64,000 nt of DNA, taken from Acetobacter lovaniensis (GTDB lineage: Bacteria > Pseudomonadota > Alphaproteobacteria > Acetobacterales > Acetobacteraceae). Each line of letters opens with the position of its first letter. Positions within the stretch are counted from its first letter, which is position 1. The notes beneath the pieces are model-generated. The model worked only from the letters and a program-made list of their open reading frames with translations, had not been told where the DNA came from and made no database searches. Positions 10,692 through 21,170 of the stretch are shown one piece after another. The position numbers and the translations under genes are program-made. Where the stretch lies: contig NZ_JACHIE010000011.1 in the NCBI RefSeq assembly GCF_014207635.1, positions 22,106-86,105 of the forward strand, read 5' to 3'.

Positions 10692-11296
10692 CGGGCAAGG
10701 TCTTTCAGGCTGTCACGCAGCACCGTGTCCAGCGTGGCATCCGGCCCACTGGCGTCCATAATACGGCGCACAACGGGGGCTGCTTCCATACGGCGGAAGC
10801 CCAGACCTGCCAGCGCCATAAGGGCATCGGCCTCTATGCTGCCAACGGGCGTTGCCATGACAGGCACACTAAAGCCGCCCTTGCTGCCGGGCATTTTGCC
10901 TGCCTTGTCGCGCAGTTCGGTCAATATCCGCTCGGCCAGCCGTGCGCCCACGCCCGGCGCGCGCATAAGAGTGGCCTTGTCCGCCGTGCTCAGGGCCGCC
11001 ACCAGATCGCTCGCGGAGAGGGCAGACAAAATACCCAGCGCCACCTTGGCCCCAACCCCCTGCACCCCCGTAAGCAGGCGGAACCACTCGCGCTCCGCAC
11101 TTTCGGAAAAACCGTAGAGCAGAATGGCATCCTCACGCACTACGGTTTCGATCAGAATCCGCGCCTTTTCGGGTGGGTTGGGCAGGGCTGCCAGAGTGCG
11201 GGTGGACGCGGCAACCAGATAGCCCACACCGTTCACATCCACCACGCAACTGCCCAGATCCACCTGAATGACAAGTCCGCATAAAAACGCAATCAT
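10688..11296 (-). CDS. ruvA: Holliday junction-binding protein RuvA
   Basis: RuvA is the four-way-junction-binding subunit of RuvAB. The 202-residue protein begins [13 protein letters not shown] with the OB-fold domain. Two helix-hairpin-helix motifs follow ([17 protein letters not shown] and [16 protein letters not shown]). The C-terminal domain III that contacts RuvB contains [12 protein letters not shown]. It overlaps both ruvC and ruvB by 4 nt. Confidence 0.98.
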   Translation of the reverse strand: MIAFLCGLVIQVDLGSCVVDVNGVGYLVAASTRTLAALPNPPEKARILIETVVREDAILLYGFSESAEREWFRLLTGVQGVGAKVALGILSALSASDLVAALSTADKATLMRAPGVGARLAERILTELRDKAGKMPGSKGGFSVPVMATPVGSIEADALMALAGLGFRRMEAAPVVRRIMDASGPDATLDTVLRDSLKDLAR

Positions 11297-11799
11297 GCCA
11301 TACGCACTCCGGCTGCAATGTGGCGGGCACTGGCCCTGTGGTGAGCATGGCAGATGGCCACGGCCAGTGCATCGGACGCATCCGCCCGTATGACCTCCAC
11401 CCCCGGCAGGAGCCTGCGCACCATCATTTCCACCTGTTTTTTATCTGCCGAGCCAGTGCCAACCACCGCTTTTTTAACCGAGAGTGCGCCGTATTCGGCC
11501 ACACTCAGCCCGGCAAGGGCGGGGGCCAGCAGGGCCACACCACGGGCATAGCCCAGCTTGAGCGTAGCTGTTCCGTTGCGGTTGACGTAGGTTTCCTCCA
11601 CCGCCGCTTCTGCGGGCTGGAGGCGCTCTATCAGCCAGTGCAGATTATCGTGCAGGACCTTGAGCCTGTCTGGCACGCTATCCGCGCTATTGGTGGCGAT
11701 GACGCCATTTTCCACATGCCGGAGCCTGTTGCCCTCAACATCAATCACGCCCCACCCTGTAAAGCGCAGGCCGGGATCAATGCCGAGCAGACGGACCAC
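11293..11799 (-). CDS. ruvC: Crossover junction endodeoxyribonuclease RuvC
   Basis: RuvC resolves Holliday junctions by symmetrical nicking. The 168-residue protein shows the catalytic Asp8 in LLGIDPGLRFTGWG and the second acidic residue in AAVEETYVNRN. The C-terminal catalytic region is ASDALAVAICHAHH. It begins 2 nt after the yebC stop and overlaps ruvA by 4 nt. Confidence 0.98.
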   Translation of the reverse strand: MVRLLGIDPGLRFTGWGVIDVEGNRLRHVENGVIATNSADSVPDRLKVLHDNLHWLIERLQPAEAAVEETYVNRNGTATLKLGYARGVALLAPALAGLSVAEYGALSVKKAVVGTGSADKKQVEMMVRRLLPGVEVIRADASDALAVAICHAHHRASARHIAAGVRMA

Positions 11800-11801
11800 A
11801 C

Positions 11802-12551
11802 TCAGGCCGACAGTTTTTCCGCCAGATCATCCGGCAGGTCAAAATTGGCATAAACGTTCTGGACATCATCATTGTCTTCCAGAACATCGAGGAACTTGAA
11901 CAGACTCCGGGCCTTTTCCTCATCCAGTGTCACGGTGTTTTCAGGCCGCCAGTCCAGCTTGCCGCTTTCGGCCTCACCAAACCGGGCTTCCAGCCCGTCC
12001 TTGACCGCAAAGAAGGATTCGACCTCACACGTGATCTCATGCCCTGCGTCGGTCGAAACCACGTTTTCGGCCCCGGCCTCGATAGCCGCTTCGAGCATGT
12101 CATCTTCCGAAGCCGCGGAGACGGGGTAGGTAATCACCCCCAGCCTGCGGAACATGAAGGAGACGGAATTTGTTTCCCCCATGGAGCCGCCGCTTTTGGA
12201 AAATGCCGCGCGCACTTCCGATGCCGTGCGGTTACGGTTGTCCGTCAGGGCTTCCACAATAACCGCCACACCTGCGGGGCCGTAGCCTTCGTAGCGCATT
12301 TCTACGTAGTCATCGCCACCAGCACCGCCCGATGCCTTTTTGATCGCACGCTCAATGGTGTCCTTGGGCATGTTCACTTCACGCGCCGCAACAATGGCGG
12401 CGCGCAGGCGCGGGTTGGAGTTGGCCTCGGGCAGACCGGAGCGTGTGGCCACGGTCAACTCGCGAATGATCTTGCCAAACTGCTTGGCGCGCTTGGCGTC
12501 CTGCGCACCCTTACGGTGCATGATGTTCTTGAACTGGGAATGACCAGCCAT
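11802..12551 (-). CDS. YebC/PmpR family transcriptional regulator
   Basis: This 249-residue protein is a typical YebC/PmpR family member starting [20 protein letters not shown]. It has the family features [28 protein letters not shown] and [22 protein letters not shown]. Family members are reported as DNA-binding regulators or, more recently, as ribosome-associated translation factors for difficult sequences. It heads the yebC-ruvCAB series here, 40 bp after secA. Confidence 0.95.
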   Translation of the reverse strand: MAGHSQFKNIMHRKGAQDAKRAKQFGKIIRELTVATRSGLPEANSNPRLRAAIVAAREVNMPKDTIERAIKKASGGAGGDDYVEMRYEGYGPAGVAVIVEALTDNRNRTASEVRAAFSKSGGSMGETNSVSFMFRRLGVITYPVSAASEDDMLEAAIEAGAENVVSTDAGHEITCEVESFFAVKDGLEARFGEAESGKLDWRPENTVTLDEEKARSLFKFLDVLEDNDDVQNVYANFDLPDDLAEKLSA

Positions 12552-12591
12552 ATTCCTTACCTTACCTGTCCTGCCGCCGGGTGGGCCGTAT

Positions 12592-15315
12592 TCAGCCTAG
12601 CTGCCCGTGACAATGCTTGTATTTTTTGCCCGATCCGCATGGGCACAGCGCGTTGCGGGGGGTTTCTCCCCAGCTGGACGGATCATCCGGCATAATGGCG
12701 CTGCCCCCGATGGGCACAGCCATTCCCGGCGAGGCACCCGGCGTAAGCCCGGTACCCGGTTCCGAGGCATACCCTGCAACTCCGGGATCGGCATGAATGG
12801 CCGCCGTGTCCGCAAAAGGGTCTTCCATCGGTGGAGGCGAGACCTCCACATGCGCCATGAGCGATGCAACGCGCAGGCGCATTTCCTCAAGCATGAAGGT
12901 AAAGAGCTGGAAGGCTTCATGCTTGTATTCGTTCAGCGGATCTTTCTGCCCGTATGCGCGCAGGCCAATACCCTGACGGAGCTGGTCCAGCGCGTGCAGG
13001 TGCTCCTTCCAGACCGCGTCATACGTTGTCAGCAATATCTGCTTTTCAATAAACCGCATCAGGTCGGGGCCAATATTGGCTGCCCGCGCGGCCTGGGACT
13101 GGGTGACCGCCTGACTGATCCGCTCGGCCACGCCCTCGGCGTCCATTCCGTCTTCACGCGCCCAGTCGGCAATTGGCAGATCAAGGCCAAACGTCTTGTG
13201 GACCTGCTGGGTCAGCCCCTCAACATCCCATTGCTCGGCAAAGGATTTTTCGGGAATGTGACGTGCAACCAGCATATCGGTCACATCGTCCTGCGCGTCG
13301 GCCACGATTGCGGATACGTCATCCTGCGCCATGAACTCGCGGCGCTGGGCATACACTTCCTTGCGCTGGTCGTTCATCACGTCATCATATTTGAGCGTGT
13401 TCTTGCGCATGTCGAAGTTACGGGACTCGACTTTTTTCTGCGCCCGTTCCAGCGCCTTGCTCAGCCATGGATGAACAATGGCCTCGCCTTCCTGCATGCC
13501 CATCTTCTGGAACATGCTGCCCATGCGGTCGGAGCCGAAAATCCGCATCAGGTCATCCTGAAGCGAAATAAAGAACTTGGAGTTCCCCGGGTCCCCCTGC
13601 CGTCCCGCGCGGCCACGGAGCTGGTTGTCGATCCGGCGGCTTTCGTGCCGTTCCGTGCCGATGACGTACAGCCCACCAGCCTCGCGCACCGTAGCGTGAT
13701 CACGGATTACGCGGTCACGGATTTCCTGCTCCGCAGCGGCGCGTTCGGGCGTGTCTTCCATATCGCCAAGCTGCTGGGCGATCAGCATGTCCACATTGCC
13801 ACCGAGTTTGATGTCCGTCCCGCGGCCAGCCATGTTGGTGGCAATGGTAATGGACCCCGGTGCGCCAGCCTGCGCCACAATCTTGGCCTCCATCTCATGG
13901 AAGCGGGCATTGAGCACGTGGTGGGGAATGTTCTCGCGTTTGAGCAGGGCAGACAGGGCCTCGCTCTTCTCAATCGAGGTTGTGCCCACCAGAATGGGCT
14001 GCTGGCGCTGGTGCACCTCGTTGATCAGCTTGACAACAGCAGCAAATTTTTCCGCCTCTGTCAGGTAAACCTCGTCGTCCCCATCCTTGCGGGCTACGGG
14101 GCGGTTGGTGGGAATGGCCACCACATCCAGATTATAGATTTCGGCAAATTCATCGGCTTCGGTCATGGCCGTGCCGGTCATGCCCGAAAGGCGGGGATAA
14201 AGACGGAAGAAGTTCTGGAAGGTAATGGAGGCCAGCGTCTGGTTTTCCTGCTGGACTTCCACATGTTCCTTGGCTTCGAGTGCCTGATGCAGACCATCGG
14301 AATACCGGCGGCCTTCCATCATGCGGCCGGTAAACTCGTCAATAATCACAACCTTGCCGTCACGCACGATGTAATCCACATCACGCGCGAACAGGGTATG
14401 CGCGCGCAGGGACTGCATGACATGATGCACAACGGCCACGTGGTGCAGGTCATACAGCCCGCCCTCATCCAGCACGCCTTCCTCACGCAGCAGCAGTTCC
14501 ACCGCATCCGATCCGGCGTCGGTCAGGATGACCGTGCGGAATTTTTCATCTTTTTCGTATGCGGTTTCGTCCTGCACCAGCCGGGCGACAACACTATCCA
14601 CCGAGCGATACAGGTCGGAACTGTCTTCCGCCGGGCCGGAGATAATGAGCGGGGTCCGCGCCTCGTCAATCAGGATCGAGTCCACCTCGTCCACAATGGC
14701 GTGGTGGAAGGGCCGCTGAACCATTTCGTTCAGCTGGTACTTCATGTTGTCGCGCAGGTAGTCGAACCCGAACTCATTGTTCGTGCCGTAGGTAATGTCC
14801 GCAGCATAGGCCTGACGGCGCTGCTCATCAGGCATGTTGGGCACGATAACGCCCGTGGTCAGCCCCAGAAATGTGTAAAGCTGCCCCATTTCCGCCGCAT
14901 CGCGCGAGGCAAGATAGTCATTGACCGTGACCACGTGCACACCCTTGCCGGAAAGGGCGCTCAGATACACAGCCAGCGTTGCCACCAGCGTTTTGCCTTC
15001 CCCCGTGCGCATTTCCGCAATGCGGCCGGAGTGCAGGACCATGCCGCCGATCAGCTGCACGTCAAAATGGCGCATGCCCAGCACGCGGCGCGAGGCCTCG
15101 CGCGTGACGGCAAAGGCCTCGGGCAGCAGGTCATCCAGCGTGGCGCCTTTGGCCAGCCGCTCCCTGAACTCTATGGTTTTGGCTGCCAGGGCAGCATCAT
15201 CCAGAGCCTGAATCTCAGGCTCCAGTGCGTTAATTTCCGACACACGGCGCTGGAATGCCTTGAGCGTCCGGTCATTGGCTGTGCCGAACAGGGCGCGGAC
15301 GAAGCGTGAAAGCAT
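12592..15315 (-). CDS. secA: Preprotein translocase ATPase SecA
   Basis: SecA pushes unfolded preproteins through SecYEG. The ATG at 15315 begins [11 protein letters not shown] and has AAGG upstream. A longer in-frame start at 15372 adds unconserved residues. The 907-residue protein has Walker A GEGKT at 105-109 and the [16 protein letters not shown] motor motif. The preprotein cross-linking and helical scaffold domains follow. The C-terminal zinc-binding tail [14 protein letters not shown] contacts SecB. It is divergent from the PpiC-type gene at 15564. Confidence 0.98.
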   Translation of the reverse strand: MLSRFVRALFGTANDRTLKAFQRRVSEINALEPEIQALDDAALAAKTIEFRERLAKGATLDDLLPEAFAVTREASRRVLGMRHFDVQLIGGMVLHSGRIAEMRTGEGKTLVATLAVYLSALSGKGVHVVTVNDYLASRDAAEMGQLYTFLGLTTGVIVPNMPDEQRRQAYAADITYGTNNEFGFDYLRDNMKYQLNEMVQRPFHHAIVDEVDSILIDEARTPLIISGPAEDSSDLYRSVDSVVARLVQDETAYEKDEKFRTVILTDAGSDAVELLLREEGVLDEGGLYDLHHVAVVHHVMQSLRAHTLFARDVDYIVRDGKVVIIDEFTGRMMEGRRYSDGLHQALEAKEHVEVQQENQTLASITFQNFFRLYPRLSGMTGTAMTEADEFAEIYNLDVVAIPTNRPVARKDGDDEVYLTEAEKFAAVVKLINEVHQRQQPILVGTTSIEKSEALSALLKRENIPHHVLNARFHEMEAKIVAQAGAPGSITIATNMAGRGTDIKLGGNVDMLIAQQLGDMEDTPERAAAEQEIRDRVIRDHATVREAGGLYVIGTERHESRRIDNQLRGRAGRQGDPGNSKFFISLQDDLMRIFGSDRMGSMFQKMGMQEGEAIVHPWLSKALERAQKKVESRNFDMRKNTLKYDDVMNDQRKEVYAQRREFMAQDDVSAIVADAQDDVTDMLVARHIPEKSFAEQWDVEGLTQQVHKTFGLDLPIADWAREDGMDAEGVAERISQAVTQSQAARAANIGPDLMRFIEKQILLTTYDAVWKEHLHALDQLRQGIGLRAYGQKDPLNEYKHEAFQLFTFMLEEMRLRVASLMAHVEVSPPPMEDPFADTAAIHADPGVAGYASEPGTGLTPGASPGMAVPIGGSAIMPDDPSSWGETPRNALCPCGSGKKYKHCHGQLG

Positions 15316-15563
15316 GAACACCTTTCCAGAACAGTGCGGCCTTGCCCCCTCCCCCCTGACATCACCCCGCAAAAATGATGCGGGACAGGGCGAAAGACAC
15401 AGGCGTTTTGCGTGGCTTGCCCTGCAAAATAGGGCCGGGCAGGGGTTCGGTCAACCAAGCTTACCGTCCATGCCCCATATCAGAACAAAACAGGGCTTGC
15501 CGGGGCGGGTAGCCTCCTTCATACATATCGAACTGTTTTTTACCGACTTTAAGGTTTTATCCT

Positions 15564-16475
15564 ATGCGGTTTATTCCCTACGCGTTCGGGTTGGCAGCGA
15601 CTGCCCTGCTCGGTTCCTCCATGCTGTGTGCTCCCTCCTTTGCGGCAGCACCAGCACCGGCGGCCTCCACGGCACCCGCACAGCCCACGGACCCGAACAC
15701 GGTTGTGGCCACCGTTAACGGTGAAAAAATCACCGTTGCCGATGTGCAGAACGCCATGAGCACCATGCCGCCGCAGATGCGCCAGCTCCCCACCTCCCTG
15801 ATCTACCCCATGCTGGTCAACCAGCTGGCAGACCAGAAGGCGATCCTGATTGCCGCACAGAAGGAAGGGCTGAACAAAAAGCCCGATACCCAGAAGCTGA
15901 TGCAGACGGCAGCGGACAACGCCCTCCAGAACGCATGGCTGTCCCAGCAGGTGATGCCGCACCTGTCTGATGAGTCCATCAAGCAGTATTATAACGAAAA
16001 CTACGTGGGCAAGCCTGCCGAGCAGGAAGTTCACGCACGCCATATTCTGGTCAAGACCGAAGCCGAAGCCAACGACGTTATCAAGAAACTGCAAGGTGGC
16101 GCGGACTTTGGTAAACTGGCAGCCGAAGTCTCGACCGACAAGGGCAGCGCCGCCCAGAATGGTGGTGACCTTGGCTGGTTCAAAAAGGGCGATATGATCC
16201 CCGCCTTCTCCGATGCTGCCTTTGCCATGAAGAAGGGCGAAATCAGCACCAAACCCGTGCAGAGCCAGTATGGCTTCCACGTTATTCAGGTGCTGGACAC
16301 ACGCACGGACCCGACCCCCACGCTTGACGCCGTGCATGACAAGATCCGTCAGGCCCTGATCCAGAAATACGTGCGTCAGGCCGTGGAAAAAGCCGCAGCC
16401 GGTGTCAAGATCGTGCGCTTTGACCCCACCACGGGCAAGCCGCTGGCCGATACGCCCGCAGCACCTAAAAAGTAA
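15564..16475 (+). CDS. Periplasmic parvulin-type peptidyl-prolyl isomerase
   Basis: This is a periplasmic foldase of the SurA/PrsA/PpiC class. The 303-residue protein has a signal peptide ending near APSFAAA (about 27). A SurA-like N-terminal helical region spans about 45-145 (VVATVNGEKITVADVQNA). One parvulin domain covers about 156-246 (ARHILVKTEAEA ... GGDLGWFKKGDMIPAF ... QYGFHVIQV). It probably helps outer-membrane proteins fold after Sec export. It is transcribed away from secA. Confidence 0.9.
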   Translation: MRFIPYAFGLAATALLGSSMLCAPSFAAAPAPAASTAPAQPTDPNTVVATVNGEKITVADVQNAMSTMPPQMRQLPTSLIYPMLVNQLADQKAILIAAQKEGLNKKPDTQKLMQTAADNALQNAWLSQQVMPHLSDESIKQYYNENYVGKPAEQEVHARHILVKTEAEANDVIKKLQGGADFGKLAAEVSTDKGSAAQNGGDLGWFKKGDMIPAFSDAAFAMKKGEISTKPVQSQYGFHVIQVLDTRTDPTPTLDAVHDKIRQALIQKYVRQAVEKAAAGVKIVRFDPTTGKPLADTPAAPKK

Positions 16476-16492
16476 GATACTCAACCGGCAAC

Positions 16493-16534
16493 AGCCCCGG
16501 CCCACTCCAGAAGACTCTGTGGTGGACCGGGGCT
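16493..16534 (+). other. Hairpin between ppiC-type gene and argJ
   Basis: AGCCCCGG pairs with CCGGGGCT across a partly paired loop (CCCAC/GTGG inside). It lies in the 83-bp gap between the isomerase gene and argJ. No T run follows, so it may be a weak terminator or a processing structure. Confidence 0.35.
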
Positions 16535-16558
16535 GACATCTACCAAGGATACCGCCAG

Positions 16559-17806
16559 ATGGCGCAGTCTCTCCCCGTTTCTCCCCTTGCCCAGCCAATG
16601 CCTGAGCTTGGCATTGTTCGTGGGGTAAGGCTTGGCGCCATTGCGGCGGGTATTCGCTACAAGGGCCGGACCGATCTGGTACTGGCCGAATTCGCACCCG
16701 GCACCACTGTTGCCGGTGTGTTTACCAAATCCAAATGCCCCGGCGCGCCGGTGGACTGGTGCCGCGCCATTCTGCCCAGCGGGCAGGCCCGCGCGCTGGT
16801 GGTCAACGCTGGTAACGCTAATGTGTTCACCGGCCGCGCAGGCCGCCAGACATGCGAGGCCACGGCACAGGCCGCAGCCACAGTAACAGGCTGCTCGCCC
16901 GATGCCGTCTATCTGGCCTCCACCGGGGTTATTGGGGAAATCCTGCCCGCCGAGCGCATTACCAACGCCCTGCCCGCACTGCATGCCGCCCTGTCCGAAA
17001 CCGGGTGGGAGGCTGCAGCACGCGGGATCATGACCACGGATACCTTCCCCAAAGCCGCCATCCGCAAAACACGGATCAACGGCACGGATGTGGTTATTCA
17101 GGGCATGGCCAAAGGCAGCGGCATGGTCGCGCCCGACATGGCCACCATGCTGTCCTTTGTTGCAACGGATGCGGCCCTGCCTGCCTCCGTGCTGCAAACC
17201 CTGCTGGGCACCGGGGTTAAAACCACCTTCAACTGCATTACGGTCGATTCCGATACATCCACATCGGACATGGTTCTGCTGTTTGCCACCGGTGCGGCGG
17301 GCAACGCCCCCGTAGCCGATACGGTGGACGCCCTGCATGACCCCGCTCTGGCCGATTTCAGGACCGCACTGAACGACCTGCTGCGCGAGCTTGCCCTGCT
17401 GGTCATCCGCGATGGGGAAGGTGCGACCAAGCTTATGACCATTACGGTCAGCGGAGCGGTATCGGACGAATCCGCCTGGCGTGTGGCCATGGCCATTGGC
17501 AATTCCCCACTGGTCAAGACCGCCATTGCGGGCGAAGACGCCAACTGGGGCCGTGTGGTCATGGCTGTTGGCAAATGCGGCGAACCTGCCGACCGGGACA
17601 CGCTGAGCGTCTCCATTGGCGGTGTCTGCATTGCCCGGGATGGCACCGTCACCGAAGGGTATGACGAAACACCCGTGGTCGCCCACATGAAGGGGCAGGA
17701 GATTGATATTGCGGTTGATCTGGGACTTGGTCAGGGCACGGCCCGCACATGGAGCTGTGACCTGACACACGGCTATATCGACATCAACGGCTCGTATCGT
17801 AGCTGA
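16559..17806 (+). CDS. argJ: Glutamate N-acetyltransferase / amino-acid acetyltransferase ArgJ
   Basis: ArgJ moves the acetyl group of N-acetylornithine to glutamate and, in bifunctional forms, also uses acetyl-CoA, so arginine synthesis is cyclic. The 415-residue protein has the self-cleavage motif KGSGMVAPDMATML. Thr196 is the expected N-terminal nucleophile of the beta chain. The oxyanion-hole STGVIGE motif is near 121-127. The C-terminal segment DLTHGYIDINGSYRS is typical. It starts 83 bp after the isomerase gene. Confidence 0.97.
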   Translation: MAQSLPVSPLAQPMPELGIVRGVRLGAIAAGIRYKGRTDLVLAEFAPGTTVAGVFTKSKCPGAPVDWCRAILPSGQARALVVNAGNANVFTGRAGRQTCEATAQAAATVTGCSPDAVYLASTGVIGEILPAERITNALPALHAALSETGWEAAARGIMTTDTFPKAAIRKTRINGTDVVIQGMAKGSGMVAPDMATMLSFVATDAALPASVLQTLLGTGVKTTFNCITVDSDTSTSDMVLLFATGAAGNAPVADTVDALHDPALADFRTALNDLLRELALLVIRDGEGATKLMTITVSGAVSDESAWRVAMAIGNSPLVKTAIAGEDANWGRVVMAVGKCGEPADRDTLSVSIGGVCIARDGTVTEGYDETPVVAHMKGQEIDIAVDLGLGQGTARTWSCDLTHGYIDINGSYRS

Positions 17807-17862
17807 GTGTCCCGTTTTTTACAGATGACCTGCCTTTTCGCGGCACATCAGGGAGCCTGACC

Positions 17863-18516
17863 ATGGCCAGCATTACGCCTCCGCCCGGCTGGGGCGCCGC
17901 ACCACAACCCGCCGGGTCCGGTGCCTGGAATACACAGCCGCCGCAGCCCGATGTCTGGGTTTACGCAGGATTCTGGTGGCGCGTCTGGGCGTTTTTGATC
18001 GACGCGGTCATCCTGAGCACGGCCGAATGTATTCTCGGCCTGTTCTTTGGCCCCAAAATTAACGTGGACTGGGAAGAACTGCCCATTCCCGACGCCTCCA
18101 GCCAGACGGTGGATGTGGTGAACATCGCCACAACATCGCTCCCGCATGCAAGCCCGGTTTCCGTCCTGATCCCGCACCTGCACGCGGGGTCGGAATGGCA
18201 TACGTTCGGCATTGTGCTCAGCCTGCTGCCCATGGTGTACTGCGTCATGTTCGAAGCCTCCGCGTTCCGGGCGACACCGGGCAAGCGGCTGTTCGGGATG
18301 GAAGTGGTTACGCTTGAGGGGAAGCAGATTTCGCATCTGCGCGCATTGCTGCGGTTTGTCATCAAGGCGTTTCTGTCCTTTCCCCTGCTTTACATCGGGG
18401 TGCTGATGGTGGCGTTCACCCAGCGCAAACAGGGGCTGCATGACATGATGGCAGGCACACTGGTCCTGCGGCACACAAGACCCGCCCAGATTGCCCCTTT
18501 TTCACCCCACACCTAA
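17863..18516 (+). CDS. RDD family membrane protein
   Basis: This is a 217-residue membrane protein of the RDD family. Its first helix (VYAGFWWRVWAFLIDAVIL) carries the Arg and Asp that name the family. A soluble insert follows, then the second conserved region (ATPGKRLFGMEVVTLEGK) and a third helix pair ending HDMMAGTLVLR. RDD proteins are of mostly unknown function, and some act in Na+ or Li+ transport. It lies 57 bp after argJ with no clear functional link. Confidence 0.85.
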   Translation: MASITPPPGWGAAPQPAGSGAWNTQPPQPDVWVYAGFWWRVWAFLIDAVILSTAECILGLFFGPKINVDWEELPIPDASSQTVDVVNIATTSLPHASPVSVLIPHLHAGSEWHTFGIVLSLLPMVYCVMFEASAFRATPGKRLFGMEVVTLEGKQISHLRALLRFVIKAFLSFPLLYIGVLMVAFTQRKQGLHDMMAGTLVLRHTRPAQIAPFSPHT

Positions 18517-18565
18517 GCCCACCCCCTGCCCGAATAACAGCGGAACCGGCTGCCGGTCTTGATAC

Positions 18566-18604
18566 CGCCTGATTTGCCTCCTACCCTGCGGGTAACATCA
18601 GGCG
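18566..18604 (+). other. Nested inverted repeats upstream of the MscS-type gene
   Basis: An outer perfect 8-bp repeat (CGCCTGAT 18566-18573 / ATCAGGCG 18597-18604) encloses an inner one (TACCC 18582-18586 / GGGTA 18590-18594). It lies 46 bp before the start of the mechanosensitive-channel gene. There is no T run, so a regulatory or operator role is as likely as termination of the upstream gene. Confidence 0.45.
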
Positions 18605-18650
18605 CGTAGCGCAAAACCTCCAGACCGTTCAGCAAAGGACAGGGTAGGTC

Positions 18651-21158
18651 ATGACCGCACAAAGCCGGGACCGGTTTTTCTTTTTTTCCTGGATTTCCAG
18701 AAGTTGCCTTGTGCTCCTACTCGGCTGGTGCCTGCTTCCCACCGCGCACGCTCTTGCTGACAGCCCTGCCACCGTGCAGACAGGCGGGCTAAGCCAGCAG
18801 GATGCCCAGCAACTGCTGGATGTGCTGAACGACCCGCAAAAGCGCGCCGAATTTTCCAGAACACTGACCCTTATGGCCAAAGGGCTCCCCGCGGCCCCTG
18901 CCAGTATGGCTTCTACCGTCACACCCGCGGTCATAGATAATTCCGTACACTCGGAACTTGATGATCTGGGCAACACAGCTACTGAATATGTGAGCAATTT
19001 TACCAGCCTGTTTACCGATCTGGGCTCTGTTGGCACATGGTTCCGCCATGAGGTGCAAAACCCCCAGTCCCGCCAGTCCCTGCTGGATTCCTTTGGCCGC
19101 GCCCTGCTGATTATTGCCCTGGCTCTTGTGGCCGAGCGGGCCACCAGCATTGGCCTGCGCAGGCCCCTGACCTCGGTCAAGAAAATGGCCGAAGCGCGGG
19201 AGGTCCGACAGGCGAAAGCCCGGACCATAAGCAGCGATGCGCCTGCCGAAACCGAAACGGAGGCAGATGCGGACAGCCCCACGGAGACGGACACGGACAC
19301 GGACACGGACGCGGACACAACCCAAACCCGCGAAAAAGACCAGCGCCGCGGGAACGAAGTGCTCCGCTACCTTGTGCGCGTTCCCTACAATGCCATGCAC
19401 TTCCTGCTCAAACTGCTGCCGGTAGGGATGTGTCTGCTGTTCAGCTACCTTGGCGCGGAGTTCCTGACCTCCACCGATCAGGCCCGTATAGTCGCACTCA
19501 CGCTGGTTAACGCCTACGCCATTGCCCGTGGCCTGTACCTCGTTGTCGAGACCATTCTGGTCCCACGCTCCCCCGCGATCCGCCTGCTGCCCATGCCAGA
19601 TGACACGGCCCGGCTGCTGACCCGGTGGTGGAACGTGCTGGTCGCCGCGCCGTCCGTTGTCATCTGCCTGTCCATTCTGGGACGGGAGTTTGATCTGGAT
19701 ACGCGCGGGGTAGAAGCCATGATGCGCGGCGTGGTGCTGGTCGAACACCTGCTGATTGCCGCCTTTATCTGGCGTATCCGCCATATTGTGGCCCGCGCAC
19801 TCCAGCCCTCTCCGGGGCTGCGCAAAAATGCCCTGTGGGCGTTTGCGGGCACGCTGGCCAAGCTGTGGTGGGTGCCGGTCATTTTTCTGGACATGGCGTT
19901 GTGGTTTGTCTGGGCGGCCCACCTGAAGGGGGGATACCAGTGGATTCTGCACGGCACATTGCTGAACCTTCTGTGCCTGATTGTCTCCCGCATTCTCGCG
20001 CTACTGGTTTACGGGTTGCAGGACCGGCTGTTCCGCGTTGGGCCGGAATTGCAGGCCCAGTACCCTGACCTGCAGAAACGGGCGGATTTTTACTACCCGT
20101 TCGTACGCAAGATCATCACCATCGCCATTATCCTGACCACCGCGATCTGTATTGCGCAAGGCTGGAGCATTCCCACCTTTGACTTCTTCCTCCACTCAGC
20201 CCTTGGGCTGCGCCTGATTGGAGCGGCGGCCTGCCTGCTGATCGGCATGACTATTGCCGCAGTGGCGTGGGAGACGGTGAACAGTATGCTGAACAAGCAG
20301 ATCTCGCGCTATTCGGCCAGCGCGCAGGAGGCCCGGGCGGCAAGACTGCGTACCGTACTGCCCATTATCCGCACGGTGCTGCTGACTGTGATTGTCATCT
20401 TTGTCGCGGTCACCACCCTCTCGCAGATCGGGATCAATGTGACGCCACTGCTGACAGGCGCAGGCATTCTGGGTGTCGGCCTGTCCTTTGGTTCGCAAAG
20501 CCTTGTCAAAGACGTGATCACCGGCTTTTTCATGCTGGCCGAAGACGCCATTCAGGTAGGAGACTGGGTAACGACAGGAGGCATTGCCGGCACGGTTGAA
20601 CACCTTTCCATCCGTACCCTGCGTGTCCGGTCGTTTGACGGAGATCTGCATATCATTCCGTTCTCCTCTGTAACCTCCATTGCCAACACGGCGCGCGGCT
20701 TTAACCAGATTATCGTGCGCCAGACTCTGGATCTGAGCGAAGACACGGGCAAGGTCGTCAAGATCATGCAGAAAACCATTGAAGACATGCGCAAGGAAGA
20801 GACCTTCCGCCCCATCATCTTCTCTGATTATACCGATCTGGGTGTAGATAATTCGGATGGAAACGGCGCGGTACTGGTTGGTATTATCAAAACCGCGCCA
20901 ATGATGAAGTGGAAGGTCCAGCGCGAGTTCTACCGCCGTATTGCCCTGCGCATGGCTGCCGCTGGCGTCAGGTTCTACACCTCCACCAGCTACTCCACCA
21001 CGCCGCCCAACGTACCCATGCATATGGCGCTCGACGCCATGCCCCCCATGCCGCAAGGCGGCCCGGCAACTCCCAGCCCGGCCAGAACCCAACAACAGCC
21101 CGCGCAACAGCCTGCGGCCAACACGCAACCGCCCACCCACCCCAAAGCCGACGATTAA
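18651..21158 (+). CDS. Large MscS-family mechanosensitive channel
   Basis: This 835-residue protein is an extended MscS homologue that probably releases solutes on osmotic downshock. It has a signal peptide (cleavage near AHALA, about 35) and a periplasmic helical domain. A charged Thr/Asp stretch (about 201-232) encoded by hexamer repeats follows, then several transmembrane helices. The MscS core holds the pore helix region TGAGILGVGLSFGSQSLVKDVITGFFMLAED and the beta domain. The C-terminal tail is Pro/Gln-rich (PAQQPAANTQPPTHP). Size and layout are closer to YbiO/YnaI-type than to small MscS. Confidence 0.93.
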   Translation: MTAQSRDRFFFFSWISRSCLVLLLGWCLLPTAHALADSPATVQTGGLSQQDAQQLLDVLNDPQKRAEFSRTLTLMAKGLPAAPASMASTVTPAVIDNSVHSELDDLGNTATEYVSNFTSLFTDLGSVGTWFRHEVQNPQSRQSLLDSFGRALLIIALALVAERATSIGLRRPLTSVKKMAEAREVRQAKARTISSDAPAETETEADADSPTETDTDTDTDADTTQTREKDQRRGNEVLRYLVRVPYNAMHFLLKLLPVGMCLLFSYLGAEFLTSTDQARIVALTLVNAYAIARGLYLVVETILVPRSPAIRLLPMPDDTARLLTRWWNVLVAAPSVVICLSILGREFDLDTRGVEAMMRGVVLVEHLLIAAFIWRIRHIVARALQPSPGLRKNALWAFAGTLAKLWWVPVIFLDMALWFVWAAHLKGGYQWILHGTLLNLLCLIVSRILALLVYGLQDRLFRVGPELQAQYPDLQKRADFYYPFVRKIITIAIILTTAICIAQGWSIPTFDFFLHSALGLRLIGAAACLLIGMTIAAVAWETVNSMLNKQISRYSASAQEARAARLRTVLPIIRTVLLTVIVIFVAVTTLSQIGINVTPLLTGAGILGVGLSFGSQSLVKDVITGFFMLAEDAIQVGDWVTTGGIAGTVEHLSIRTLRVRSFDGDLHIIPFSSVTSIANTARGFNQIIVRQTLDLSEDTGKVVKIMQKTIEDMRKEETFRPIIFSDYTDLGVDNSDGNGAVLVGIIKTAPMMKWKVQREFYRRIALRMAAAGVRFYTSTSYSTTPPNVPMHMALDAMPPMPQGGPATPSPARTQQQPAQQPAANTQPPTHPKADD
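19290..19319 (+). repeat. Hexanucleotide tandem repeat inside the MscS-type gene
   Basis: Five tandem copies of GACACG (the last two degenerate) encode an alternating Thr-Asp run between the periplasmic and membrane domains. The unit is 6 bp, so copy-number change alters linker length without shifting the frame. Confidence 0.8.
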
Positions 21159-21170
21159 GAGGCCCATCCC

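Noticed and set aside
12607..15309. 900-codon plus-strand open frame opposite secA
   Set aside because: Antisense shadow of secA, with no recognisable protein features.
19290..19319. Hexamer repeat considered as a phase-variation switch
   Set aside because: A 6-bp unit keeps the reading frame, so it cannot switch the gene on and off by slippage.
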